Shown: in pieces, positions 36,001-44,393 of the stretch
Layout of the letters: every line of letters begins with the position of its first letter
Position numbering within the stretch: the first letter of the stretch is position 1
Origin: Saprospiraceae bacterium
GTDB lineage: Bacteria > Bacteroidota > Bacteroidia > Chitinophagales > Saprospiraceae
Direction of reading: 5' to 3'
DNA: 64,000 bases
NCBI GenBank assembly: GCA_022448955.1
Contig: JAKVCU010000004.1
Coordinates: forward strand, 1 to 64,000
Notes under the pieces: generated by a model
Database searches by the model: none
What the model saw: the letters and a program-made list of their open reading frames with translations, nothing else
What the model was told of the DNA's origin: nothing
Translations under genes and position numbers: made by a program

Positions 36001-36486
36001 AGCTTCCACCTTGCGGTCAATCGTCGCACGAAAGTGCAAACCACCTACACTCGCAAACATCCGCACACTGGCGCAAAAACGCTTACCAATAGTATTCACG
36101 GAAGTGAGCAGTACAATGATGGCGAATGGCTAGGATTTGAAGGAGAAGATATGGTTGTTGAAATTGACCTTGGTAGTACAATGGATATCGAAGAAGTACA
36201 AGTTGGTGCACTTCAGCGGATGGCAGATTGGATATTTATGCCAACCAGTGTAGAAGTTTCTATTGCTGAGAAAGACCGGCAAGAATTCAAAACAGTAGGC
36301 ATGTCAACCAATACGGTCGAAGCCAAGGAAGAAGGCGCTATTCTGAAAAATTTCCATGTAAAAATACCTGCTCAGAAGGTACGATATATAAAAATTCATG
36401 CACAGAATAGAAAAATGTGCCCTGATTGGCACCCTGGTGCAGGCAGTAAAGCATGGATATTTATTGATGAAATTGTTGTAAAGTAA
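33058..36486 (+). CDS. Membrane-anchored beta-propeller / HEAT / cupredoxin / discoidin-like fusion
   Basis: A 1142-residue protein: N-terminal membrane anchor (about 5-28); PVC-type glucose-dehydrogenase-like beta-propeller (about 45-400; FDSKGRLWALTMPTYPHYYPG split as FDSKGRLWAL, YPHYYPG; DTDGDGKADKQTIF; GPDGALYVVDWYNPLIGH); HEAT-like helical repeats (about 420-850); a plastocyanin/azurin-type domain (about 858-972) with copper ligands H884, C952, H957, M961 in azurin spacing; and a C-terminal F5/8-type discoidin-like carbohydrate-binding domain (about 985-1142). No CxxCH haem motif is present, although the related family usually carries a cytochrome c domain. Likely a periplasmic sugar-binding redox protein. 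Confidence 0.8.
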   Translation: MKKNNFLILTLLIGTLLLFGGTYIYMQFFQINNIGYKANLAELEMRRQFQLEEGYSANLFASEKDFDLGNVMSMTFDSKGRLWALTMPTYPHYYPGEEPHDKLLILEDTDGDGKADKQTIFADSLYLPTGFELGEDGVFVAQQSDLLFLKDTNGDDRADVKEIILHGFGTEDSHHSNSAFEWGPDGALYFHVGVFFHSQIETPYGPVRVNDGATFRYHPKMMHLEVYTSYPYANPWGQVFDQWGNHFIADASGGANYFANPMSGRMAYGQKHKGMKVFTSVVRPTCGVEFLKSRHFPEEVQGLFLVNNNIGFQGIKQHQVFEKEAGFESEDLGSFLQSSNPNFRPVDLQIGPDGALYVVDWYNPLIGHMQHSMRDSMRDQSHGRIWRITYNDKRLLEAQDLSKESINNLLALLDTYEDRVKYRARRALWQRPKDEVLAAVAKWREQQKAERLLLEALWLHQAFDQPNVDLLKVLLEAKEEKVRAAAVKILRYWKADVPDALTYLAKAIADDSPSVRMEAVVALTYFESAEAVELCLKANQLPKDYYLDYSITESLRYLRPYWQEALQTNPAYVDEISGGKAQLYTMLNEQELLALPSNEALLLTLIKRFNTSSETRNTALQQLATLKQTSEAATLLYALEQLEDANLLEEHPLVEKIMAMPKEDLKQYENQLLAIAQSHLSPTIQKIATALLANIRNEAPAQIAQKQVLQSIRWMEDGTRIKLFPMLSGIIKGNTDSLKVDAIEALAFLPGLQTEKAEIILPIIQDTSLLASTTFALQSIYLDQLNTDQQIGLNQQLSKIAKQIPLEARDQAAFTGVVEILDLLQPLLPKKEQEEQIQLLQSLELQEVSIATILSRMVYNKEEIIVEAGKPVKITLKNPDVMPHNLVIGTPGSLEALGKAADDMVKETDAEQRQYIPDNESVLFYTPLVPQHQSYDLYFTAPEKVGNYPFLCTFPGHWSLMNGVIKVVEDMGNSNNSNQKRSFHLAVNRRTKVQTTYTRKHPHTGAKTLTNSIHGSEQYNDGEWLGFEGEDMVVEIDLGSTMDIEEVQVGALQRMADWIFMPTSVEVSIAEKDRQEFKTVGMSTNTVEAKEEGAILKNFHVKIPAQKVRYIKIHAQNRKMCPDWHPGAGSKAWIFIDEIVVK

Positions 36487-36488
36487 AA

Positions 36489-37460
36489 ATGATGCGTAAC
36501 TATATATTTTTATCATTCTTATTCTTTTTTGGCTGTAGCCAAATACAAGAAACAGTAGAAGAGGCTCCAAAACATATCGTTTTTGTAACCGGCGATGAAG
36601 AGTATCGTTCGGAAGAATCGATGCCTATGTTGGCCTCCATTTTAGAGCGGGATGGCTATCGGGTAAGCGTTTGTTATGCATTGGACTCGATGGGGTATAT
36701 TGATCCTAATAATTTACATCATATTGCTGGTTTGGAGGTGCTCGATTCGGCTGATTTGATGGTGATGTTTACTCGTTTTAGAGCATTGCCAGAGGAAGAG
36801 GCACAATATATTTTAGATTATGCAGAATCAGGCCGTCCAATGGTTGGCTTTCGTACGGCCACCCATGCTTTTAGATACCCAGATAGTAGTCAATGGCAAT
36901 GGCTGAATGAAGAATGGCCGACTAAAGTATTTGGTCAAAAATGGATTACACATCATGGCCACTTTGCAGATGGCGATCATCATTTGACGGAAGTCAGCAT
37001 AGCAGGAATATCAAATGGGCATCCTATTCTAAGGGGGGTTGAAGCTTTTAAAGCCTATAGTTGGTTGTATCATGTGACTGGAGGGCAAGATAGTTTGTAT
37101 GGAGATAGTAAAGCCCTTTTAGATGGCAAAGCATTGCGTTCTAACCATGCTAATAATCATGCTTTAGATCGTTTTCCTTTAGATAATGTAGTAGCATGGA
37201 CTAAGTCCTATACCGGGAAAAGGGGGCAAAAAGCCAGAGTGTTTTTTACCACACTAGGGCATCCTTTTGACTTTAAGGAGGAGTCGATGAGGAAGCTTTC
37301 GCTAAATGGGATTCGCTGGGCGCTAGGGCACGAAGACCAGATACCAAGTGAGGGTAGTGATGCCCATTTTGTGGGTGACTACAAGCCTAATAATTCTGGA
37401 TTTGGTCAAAAATTCAAACCACAGTTAAAACCTAAATTTTTGGGAACATTAAAAAGATAA
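36489..37460 (+). CDS. ThuA-like domain lipoprotein
   Basis: A 323-residue lipoprotein (lipobox FFFGC, Cys16). The ThuA/trehalose-utilisation fold (class I glutamine amidotransferase-like) shows HIVFVTGDEEYRSEESMPML (HIVFVTGDEEYRSE), DSADLMVMFTRFR, YAESGRPMVGFRTATHAF and THHGHFADGDHHLTEV, the last rich in histidines that may bind metal. ThuA proteins often accompany sugar oxidoreductases and the PVC propeller proteins. It starts 3 bp after the propeller gene, so it is cotranscribed. Catalytic role undefined. Confidence 0.85.
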   Translation: MMRNYIFLSFLFFFGCSQIQETVEEAPKHIVFVTGDEEYRSEESMPMLASILERDGYRVSVCYALDSMGYIDPNNLHHIAGLEVLDSADLMVMFTRFRALPEEEAQYILDYAESGRPMVGFRTATHAFRYPDSSQWQWLNEEWPTKVFGQKWITHHGHFADGDHHLTEVSIAGISNGHPILRGVEAFKAYSWLYHVTGGQDSLYGDSKALLDGKALRSNHANNHALDRFPLDNVVAWTKSYTGKRGQKARVFFTTLGHPFDFKEESMRKLSLNGIRWALGHEDQIPSEGSDAHFVGDYKPNNSGFGQKFKPQLKPKFLGTLKR

Positions 37461-37527
37461 CTACTCATTATTTATCTACCTATGGTGTTGTAAAGCCTTG
37501 CTTTAGCTGATGGGTAGACAGACCACT

Positions 37528-37556
37528 GCCTCAGGCGTATAATGCTATGCCTGGGC
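37528..37556. terminator. Hairpin between convergent thuA-like and tolC genes
   Basis: GCCTCAGGCGTA pairs with TATGCCTGGGC around TAATGC (one wobble). Located in the 141-bp convergent gap; weak T-run only. Confidence 0.45.
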
Positions 37557-37601
37557 AAAATCTGTTGACTTGAAACACGGAACTTATTTTTTTGTCATGC
37601 T

Positions 37602-38936
37602 TTAGCGAACCAAACCACCGATTAGGCGGATTAATTCTACTTCGGTATTCTTCAAATTGAGTAAAGCATTTAAACGCGATTGCGAGGCATTGATATAGCT
37701 CAATTGAATCGAACGATAATCAAAAGAATTAATTAAACCACCTTTGAAACGTTCATTGGCAATACCTAGGTTTTGGTTTGCATTCTCCAGTAGGTTATCA
37801 GTCAATTGAAGTAATCTTTTTTGATTATTGTAAGTAGCGAATGTATTCTCTAATTGAGAGAATAGGTTGCGCTTTTGATCTTCAATATTTAGTTGGGCAA
37901 TCATTTCTTCCATCTGAGCATTTTCGATCGTCTTTTGACGACGGCCCCAATCGAACAGATTGTAGGTAGCAGAGAAGTTCAAGAAGTAGTTGAAGCTCTT
38001 TGCAGCTACTTGTGGAATAGTTTGTGGTTCGGGGGTAAAGGTAAAGAGTTGTTCTCCAGCTGAAATATTTAAGTTATAAGTTGCTCCTGTACGCAAACTC
38101 AGGCTTGGATAATTTGCAGCTTCTTGAATCTTTGTATTGATACTAGCTAGTTCACGATTGACCTGTAAGTTGCGTAAGTTTTTATTGCTGGCCAGCATTT
38201 TTTGCTTCAAATCATCCAATTCATAGGCATCTTCTACTTCGATTTGATCCGTCAATAAATAACGAATACTGAGGTTATCCTCTCCCATCGCTAAATTCAA
38301 GTTACGAAAAGCGTTTTCGAGTGCATTTTCTTGTACCAAATAATTGGTAGAGTCACTTAAATAAGCATCTTGAGTTTGCAATAGATCAAAAGAAGTGGCT
38401 TGTCCAAAATCTTTTTTTACCTCTTGATAAGCGATACGATCTCTAGATAAGTCCAAAACTTCCAAAAGTACTTGCAGTTGTTCTTGCTGCACTAAAGTTT
38501 GATAATAAGCTAGGATAATACGTTGGATCGTATTCTCCACAGCGATCTGCACATTCCCCTCATTCAGATTTTTTAGTTGAGCGAGTTGCTGCTTTGTAAA
38601 TTTAACTCGGTAACCATCAAAGAGGGTCCAGTTTAGTTCTAGACCGGGAATAATGCTTGCGTTAAATGAGTTCTGTTCGCGCAATACAGAAGCAGGGTTA
38701 TTAGAGTTATTAAAGCCATTCTGAGAGTTGAGTGTTAGATTGATTTGTGGGTAACGGCCTGCAACAGCCCAACTATCGTTATTGGCAGCTATATCCAAAT
38801 TGGCTTCAGATATTTTGATTTGGTAGTTGTTATCCAATCCTTTTTGGATAGCATCCGAAAGGCTGAGTGGGACTTGAGCAAAAGAAACTTGCATACCCAA
38901 AACCATCCACATCAAAGTGTACAATCGATTCATCAT
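37602..38936 (-). CDS. TolC-family outer-membrane efflux protein
   Basis: Outer-membrane channel of a tripartite efflux pump. I place the start at ATG 38936 (or 38933), giving MNRLYTLMWMVLGMQVSFAQ as signal peptide; an upstream in-frame start at 39017 would run into gtrA. The mature protein has two repeats of long coiled-coil helices (e.g. LSLSDAIQKGLDNNYQIKISEANL split as LSLSDAIQKGLDNN; IQRIILAYYQTLVQQEQLQVL; ENANQNLGIANERFKGGLINSFDY split as ENANQNLGIANERF) typical of TolC. Last gene of the marR-MFP-RND cluster; 1 bp from the gtrA stop. Confidence 0.9.
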   Translation of the reverse strand: MMNRLYTLMWMVLGMQVSFAQVPLSLSDAIQKGLDNNYQIKISEANLDIAANNDSWAVAGRYPQINLTLNSQNGFNNSNNPASVLREQNSFNASIIPGLELNWTLFDGYRVKFTKQQLAQLKNLNEGNVQIAVENTIQRIILAYYQTLVQQEQLQVLLEVLDLSRDRIAYQEVKKDFGQATSFDLLQTQDAYLSDSTNYLVQENALENAFRNLNLAMGEDNLSIRYLLTDQIEVEDAYELDDLKQKMLASNKNLRNLQVNRELASINTKIQEAANYPSLSLRTGATYNLNISAGEQLFTFTPEPQTIPQVAAKSFNYFLNFSATYNLFDWGRRQKTIENAQMEEMIAQLNIEDQKRNLFSQLENTFATYNNQKRLLQLTDNLLENANQNLGIANERFKGGLINSFDYRSIQLSYINASQSRLNALLNLKNTEVELIRLIGGLVR

Positions 38937-38937
38937 G

Positions 38938-39378
38938 CTAATCAACTTTGAAAAAACGTTTTTCAAAAACATATTTTTTAAAATAGAAATTGTAGAAGAA
39001 TACAATTCCTGTTGCAATCAATTTAGGAATTAGGGGTTGTGCGGCCAATTCTGAAATATAAGAAAGCAGTTTAATGATTCCTGTATTCAATAAATAGCCA
39101 CCAAAAGAAACCGCCATGGCCAGCGCAAAGGCCTGCCCAAGCGACCGCTTTAGATCAAAAACAAAAAGCTTTTGTAGGGTGAAGTTGAGCAGTACTGCTA
39201 TACCATAGGCAATTGTATTAGAAAGGATCCATTGCCCTTGGAATACATGGGTGATCAGTACATAAAAGAGCCCAATATCTACCGCAGTGGCGAGGCCACT
39301 AGTCATCGCAAATTTAGCCTTCTGTAGAAATAATTTCTTCAACTTTTGCCATAAGGGCAGCTTCTCCTCTGAGGTCAT
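38938..39378 (-). CDS. GtrA-family membrane protein
   Basis: A 146-residue integral membrane protein with four hydrophobic helices (about 22-45, 49-68, 83-103, 115-136). GtrA-family proteins are thought to flip lipid-linked sugars (bactoprenol-glucose) across the inner membrane; signatures are FAMTSGLATAVDIGLFYVL near the N-terminus and the basic end FYFKKYVFEKRFF. It starts 3 bp after the nucleotidase stop and ends 1 bp before tolC, so it is inserted inside an efflux operon. Confidence 0.88.
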   Translation of the reverse strand: MTSEEKLPLWQKLKKLFLQKAKFAMTSGLATAVDIGLFYVLITHVFQGQWILSNTIAYGIAVLLNFTLQKLFVFDLKRSLGQAFALAMAVSFGGYLLNTGIIKLLSYISELAAQPLIPKLIATGIVFFYNFYFKKYVFEKRFFKVD

Positions 39379-39381
39379 ATA

Positions 39382-39921
39382 CTATTTTCTTTTCGCTCGT
39401 TCTTCTGCTAGAAAAGCACGAATTTCCAGCCAATTATTCACTCTGGTGTATGCTGTTTCATTGATATTGTGAGAAGCTGTAAACAAGAGTCCTTTACCTT
39501 TAAACGTTTGCAGATTAAATGGATGGTCATCGATCATATAATCGGTATTAAAGACACTTTTATCACCGCAGAAGATGATGTTTTTCCAGTGGATAAAAGG
39601 GAAGTGATCTGCAAGCCAATCATATTTATCTTCGAAGGAAGTACGAAACTCCATGGCTGCGGTAGTGATATAAATATCATAATGCGCTTGAAGTTCTTTT
39701 AATACTTCTTGGCTATGTTCGATGACGGGCAAATCTCTGAAAAAGCCTTTATCAAATAGGTATTTACGGATTTTTTGTGCTCCTTCTATTTGATAAACTT
39801 TTTTTCCCCAGTAGTCTTCTTTACTTAATCTTTTACCAAATTCTTTTTCATATAAATCAATGAATTTAGGCATTACATCAGCAATGACTTCATCCATGTC
39901 GACTGCAATTCTTGGCTTCAT
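39382..39921 (-). CDS. 5'(3')-deoxyribonucleotidase (NT5C-type HAD phosphatase)
   Basis: A 179-residue HAD-superfamily phosphatase: nucleophile motif DMDEVIADVMPKF (D8, D10), ITTAAM (motif II), and a C-terminal FCGDKSVFNTDYMIDDHPFNLQ with motif III/IV DD. It hydrolyses (deoxy)ribonucleoside monophosphates in characterised relatives. It is located between the RND permease and gtrA with 25 and 3 bp gaps, so probably cotranscribed, but no functional link to efflux is obvious. Confidence 0.88.
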   Translation of the reverse strand: MKPRIAVDMDEVIADVMPKFIDLYEKEFGKRLSKEDYWGKKVYQIEGAQKIRKYLFDKGFFRDLPVIEHSQEVLKELQAHYDIYITTAAMEFRTSFEDKYDWLADHFPFIHWKNIIFCGDKSVFNTDYMIDDHPFNLQTFKGKGLLFTASHNINETAYTRVNNWLEIRAFLAEERAKRK

Positions 39922-39946
39922 CTGTTTTTGATTGTTTCAAGTTTTG

Positions 39947-42900
39947 TTATTTGCTAAAGCTAGCTATCATTTCTTCCTCTTCTTCACTTGGGTCTTTTTT
40001 GTCTAGAGGTTCGACAGACTCATAGGATGGTTTTTTACCATTCCATGCGTAGGCAACATATACATTCATGCGATTAACGACAATGAGTAAGACGGGCAGT
40101 AATACCAAGATGATTACGGTAATAGCCAAGAGACCATAAGAAATAGAAATAGCCATTGGGATCAAGAACTGTGCTTGCAAGCTCTTTTCAAATAAAAGTG
40201 GCGCCAAACCAGCAAAAGTAGTGACGGAGGTCAGTACAATGGGACGAAACCTAGATAAACCAGCCTCATACAAAGCGTCCATCTGTTTCATACCATCCGT
40301 CATATTTCGATTATAAGTCGTTACAAATACTAGGGCATCATTCACCAGAATACCAACCAGTGCAACCAAACCTAAAATAGAGAACAGACTTATTGGTGCT
40401 CCCATCAAGTAATGTCCCCATCCTACCCCAATCATGGAGAAGGGAATCAATAAAAAGACAACAACGGTTTGAGAGATTGAACGAAAAGTCAATGCGATAC
40501 AGAAAAACATGATAGCGAGGATGACCGGTCCAATATTAGCCATGGAATCTACAGATTTGGCTTGCTCTCTATTTTGTCCTTCAAATAATGGTGCTACTGT
40601 AGGATAATTGCTTAGAACTTCAGGGACGATAATCTCTTTCAATTGAGTGGTCAATTCACTTACAGAAACTTTATCATTTGCGATATCTGCCTCTACTTTT
40701 ACCTCTCTACGTCCGTCGATGTGATTAATACTAATTACTCCTCGTTCTATAGATAGGTCAGCAATTTCGGAAAGTGGGAATGCTCGACCATCCGCAAACC
40801 TTACCCGCATATTTTCTAATTGTGTTAGATCTGTTCTATCTTGTTGATCATATCTTACCCATACTCGTACTTCATCTCTTCCACGCTGCAAACGTTGTAC
40901 CTCTTGTCCGAAGAAACCAGCACGTACTTGGTTTACGATATCTTGTATTTGTAATCCGAGATACTGTGCCTTTTCTTTGAGTTCGATATTAATTTCGCGA
41001 AGACCTTCCTGATTATTATCCACGACATCTGTCAGCTCTGACAAGGCACTCATTTCTTTTTTAAGATGATCTGTTGCGGCATTTAGCTCGTCTACGTCAT
41101 TTCCGACTAAAGAAATAGAAACAGGCTTGCCAAAGGTAGATTGAGCTCCATAACTGACTAATTCCGCTTCTTCTATACTTCCAGCTTCTTCTCGAATGGC
41201 ATTAATAACATCTCGTAATCCAAGAGTATCTCTATTTTCACCATCCAAGAGCGAAACACTAATACGACCTTCGTAAGTACTTGGCCCAACATTTTTTTCA
41301 ATCTTTAGAATGGCTTGTTTTTCACTGTTGAAATACTGTTTGCTCAGTTTTTCATTGGTACGCCATGCTGCTGCTTCGATATGATTTAACCACTTTTGAG
41401 TGATATTCTCACGGGTGCCTGCCGGCATTTGTAGAGTGATTGCTATATCATCTCTTTCAATATTAGGGAAGAAAGTTCCTTTGATAATACCTCCATTGAT
41501 TGCTCCCATAGTAATCATTAGGATACCTACTATGGTAGAAAATGTAAGCATTTTATTATACATGGCAAATTTGAGTACTGGTGCATACAAACGATCTCTC
41601 ATCCAGCCCATCACACTATCCAAGCCTTCTTGCAAACGATTGGGCTTACGATCTTTACTCAATGCTTTTGAATGTGCCACGTGTGTGGGTAATATAAAGG
41701 CCCCTTCAACTAAGGAAAAGATTAAAGAAAAGATGACAACGATTGCCATTTCTCGGAAGAAATCCCCTAATCGGCCATCCAAAAACAGGAAGGTCGAAAA
41801 TGCGACTACAGTCGTCACAATGGCTGAAAAAACAGCAGGTAACACTTCCATCGTACCATCAATAGCTGCCTTCATTCGGGGAACTCCTTTTTCATATTTT
41901 TGATAGATGTTTTCCCCAATGACAATCCCATCATCGACCAGAATACCAATTACTAGAATCATACCAAAAAGAGAAATGACATTGATCGTAACATCCAATA
42001 AATTGGCACAAATAAACATCCCTGCGAAGGAGATAGGAATAGCTAAGGCCACCCAAAATGCTAAGCGCCAATGCAAAAACATAGCCAAGAGAATAGCTAC
42101 GATGACAAAGCCTAGAATACCATTTTCAATCAATAACTGCGTACGTTGACGTAGTACAATCGAACCATCGCGAATAATGGTGGCTTTCACCACATTATTG
42201 GCTTCGTTAAATTCTTCAATATATGCTCGGACTAGGTCGGTAATGGTAATCATATCCTCCTCGAGGGTATTCTGTATGCTTACGACAACAGATGGTTCGC
42301 CATTCATAAAACTACGATTAGGACTATCTGCCCATTTATCTTGAATATCTGCGATTTGATGAAGATAAATAACCCCACCTTCCGGTGTTTGTTTAACTAC
42401 AATATCTCTTAAGCCCTCGGCATAATATTCTTTATTTTTTGCTCGGATGAGCAACTCTTCCTCTTTCCCTTTTACGGTACCTCCTGTTACTTCTATATTG
42501 GCAGCACGTACCGCATTAGAGGCTTGCTGAAAAGTTAAGTTGTAAGTGCGAAGATCTTTTTCACGAAAAGCGATTTCGATTTCTTCATCAGGGAAACCAC
42601 TCAATTCGACCTTTGAGATACCCTCTTTAGACAAGAGTTCATCTTCTACTTTTCGGCCATATTGTTTGAGTGTTTTCAGATCAACATTACCACTGATGGA
42701 AAAACTTATAGCAAAACCTAAGTTTTCTCTCTTGTAGATAACAGCGGGCTCCATATCCACAGGGAAGGAATTGATTCGATCTACTGCGTTTTTTACATCT
42801 TGCAGTATAACATCTGTATCATACCCTCTGGCTACCTCTACCGTTACAGAGCCTGCGTTTTCACTAGAAACAGAGGTTACCCTTTCTACACCCGTTAATC

Positions 42901-43120
42901 CTTTTAAGTTTTCTTCAATTTTATTGATTACCCCTTCTTCAATTTCTTCTGGTGAAGAACCAGGGTAGACGATTTGAATAGAAATATTTCTACTTTCTAC
43001 CTCTGGGAAAAAGGTAGATTTCATACTCGATGCTCCTGCAATACCCATGATAACAATGGCTACCATAAGCAGGTTAGCAGCAATTTCGTATTTTATAAAG
43101 TAATTGATTATTGATCGCAT
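39947..43120 (-). CDS. RND efflux transporter, inner-membrane permease
   Basis: A 1057-residue proton-driven RND pump (AcrB/HAE-1-like superfamily). It shows TM1 near residues 12-30, porter domains, and a TM4 acidic pair in GILVDDGIVIGENIY (around residue 395) that forms the proton relay, then internal duplication with a second porter and TM7-12. N-terminus MRSIINYFIKYEIAANLLMV is typical of the Bacteroidota branch. Works with the adaptor upstream and TolC downstream. Substrate unknown; regulation by the adjacent MarR suggests drugs or lipophilic compounds. Confidence 0.96.
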   Translation of the reverse strand: MRSIINYFIKYEIAANLLMVAIVIMGIAGASSMKSTFFPEVESRNISIQIVYPGSSPEEIEEGVINKIEENLKGLTGVERVTSVSSENAGSVTVEVARGYDTDVILQDVKNAVDRINSFPVDMEPAVIYKRENLGFAISFSISGNVDLKTLKQYGRKVEDELLSKEGISKVELSGFPDEEIEIAFREKDLRTYNLTFQQASNAVRAANIEVTGGTVKGKEEELLIRAKNKEYYAEGLRDIVVKQTPEGGVIYLHQIADIQDKWADSPNRSFMNGEPSVVVSIQNTLEEDMITITDLVRAYIEEFNEANNVVKATIIRDGSIVLRQRTQLLIENGILGFVIVAILLAMFLHWRLAFWVALAIPISFAGMFICANLLDVTINVISLFGMILVIGILVDDGIVIGENIYQKYEKGVPRMKAAIDGTMEVLPAVFSAIVTTVVAFSTFLFLDGRLGDFFREMAIVVIFSLIFSLVEGAFILPTHVAHSKALSKDRKPNRLQEGLDSVMGWMRDRLYAPVLKFAMYNKMLTFSTIVGILMITMGAINGGIIKGTFFPNIERDDIAITLQMPAGTRENITQKWLNHIEAAAWRTNEKLSKQYFNSEKQAILKIEKNVGPSTYEGRISVSLLDGENRDTLGLRDVINAIREEAGSIEEAELVSYGAQSTFGKPVSISLVGNDVDELNAATDHLKKEMSALSELTDVVDNNQEGLREINIELKEKAQYLGLQIQDIVNQVRAGFFGQEVQRLQRGRDEVRVWVRYDQQDRTDLTQLENMRVRFADGRAFPLSEIADLSIERGVISINHIDGRREVKVEADIANDKVSVSELTTQLKEIIVPEVLSNYPTVAPLFEGQNREQAKSVDSMANIGPVILAIMFFCIALTFRSISQTVVVFLLIPFSMIGVGWGHYLMGAPISLFSILGLVALVGILVNDALVFVTTYNRNMTDGMKQMDALYEAGLSRFRPIVLTSVTTFAGLAPLLFEKSLQAQFLIPMAISISYGLLAITVIILVLLPVLLIVVNRMNVYVAYAWNGKKPSYESVEPLDKKDPSEEEEEMIASFSK

Positions 43121-43136
43121 GGAAGTTTTTCTTTAT

Positions 43137-44288
43137 TTATTGCTCTAGCTTCGCTTCTCTTTTATTTGCTTTTTTCACTTGAATAGGCATTCCATCAAAT
43201 GCGCCTGAAACTGGCTCCGCCAATAAAGGTGCTCCATTTTCTATGCCTTTTACAATCACACTTTCTTCTGTGATTTTAATCACATTTACTTGGCGTAAAC
43301 GAAGCAAAGTATCTTCAACGAAGTATAAACTATTTTGATTGACTAGTAACTTTCTTGGAAGTTCCATGGCATCTGGAATAGATTTTGCTGCTACATCTCC
43401 TTGCATGTACATCCCTTCTCTTAAATTTTTTCCTCTTATACCAATAAATACTTTTACTGTTTGTGTTCCAGCATCCACCTGATCATTTATCCTTTTAATT
43501 CGACCTGCCCAGCTGCCTTGAATATCTTCAGATACTAATGTGACTTCATTGCCTCTTTTGATGTATTTCAAATCTGAGAGTGGTACAGTTACTTCTAATT
43601 CGTAGTAACCACGATTCATCAATTCACCCAATTTTTGGCCATTTCTTACAAGTGCCCCAGGATTGATGCTTGTTTGCGTAATAACGCCTGAAAATGGTGC
43701 CTCAATTATATATTTGCTGAGTCGTTCCTCCTGGCTCTTAATATTATAGAATTGGCTGAGTAAGTTGCGTGTAGCAATGAAATACTTTTCTTGGTCATTC
43801 ACTGCCTCGGGAAATGCTTTGATCGGCCTTTCCACGTCAAATTCATCCAAGTATTGCTTCCAATTTTGATAACTCTCTGGATAATCAATTTTTAAATCTG
43901 GCATCATCTGCGTAATACCATTTTGGAGAGAACTTTTTTGTGAAAGCAGATTAAGGCCTGCTTCTGTATCGTCTACTTTTATCAGGACACTCCCTTTCGG
44001 GAAATAACTACCTACTTTAAATGGACGTTCTGTATCAGAAAGTGTACCAGATACTTCTGCGAAGATATCGATCTTATCATAAGCGATCAATTCGCCTTGA
44101 ACACTTAGGTTTGTAGCAACTTTTGAGTTGATGGCACGCATCACCTCAACGGTTTTCTGACTCGGCTTTATTTGCTTTCTTTTTGGTGGGCTAGTCTGAT
44201 TCCCCAAATAATTATACATAGCATAAGCGCCTGCTAGAATGGCAACTCCTAAAACAATACCTAAACGACGGATTAGTAAATTATTCAT
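43137..44288 (-). CDS. RND efflux periplasmic adaptor (HlyD/MFP family)
   Basis: A 383-residue membrane fusion protein linking the RND permease to TolC. N-terminal membrane anchor (about 8-30), then a lipoyl/biotinyl half-motif (VSGTLSDTERPFKVGSYFPKGSVLIKVDD, in pieces GTLSDTERPFKVGSYF, KGSVLIKVDD), helical hairpin (about 110-180), second lipoyl half EAPFSGVITQTSINPGALVRNGQKL (EAPFSGVITQTSINPG), and beta-barrel domains. It is 16 bp upstream of the permease, hence one operon. Confidence 0.95.
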   Translation of the reverse strand: MNNLLIRRLGIVLGVAILAGAYAMYNYLGNQTSPPKRKQIKPSQKTVEVMRAINSKVATNLSVQGELIAYDKIDIFAEVSGTLSDTERPFKVGSYFPKGSVLIKVDDTEAGLNLLSQKSSLQNGITQMMPDLKIDYPESYQNWKQYLDEFDVERPIKAFPEAVNDQEKYFIATRNLLSQFYNIKSQEERLSKYIIEAPFSGVITQTSINPGALVRNGQKLGELMNRGYYELEVTVPLSDLKYIKRGNEVTLVSEDIQGSWAGRIKRINDQVDAGTQTVKVFIGIRGKNLREGMYMQGDVAAKSIPDAMELPRKLLVNQNSLYFVEDTLLRLRQVNVIKITEESVIVKGIENGAPLLAEPVSGAFDGMPIQVKKANKREAKLEQ

Positions 44289-44393
44289 AAAAATGGTTTA
44301 TAAACAGGCTGTTTTTTTTGCCAATATTTTTTTTGAAACTGCTTAATAGTTATATGTGAACCTTTAATGGTTTGGCTTTAACTGATATGCAAT

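Noticed and set aside
41400-41903. 167-codon open frame on the plus strand, antisense to the RND permease
   Set aside because: It mirrors the codon pattern of the well-supported permease gene, has no recognisable features, and is low-complexity Ser/Thr/Ile-rich as expected of a shadow frame.
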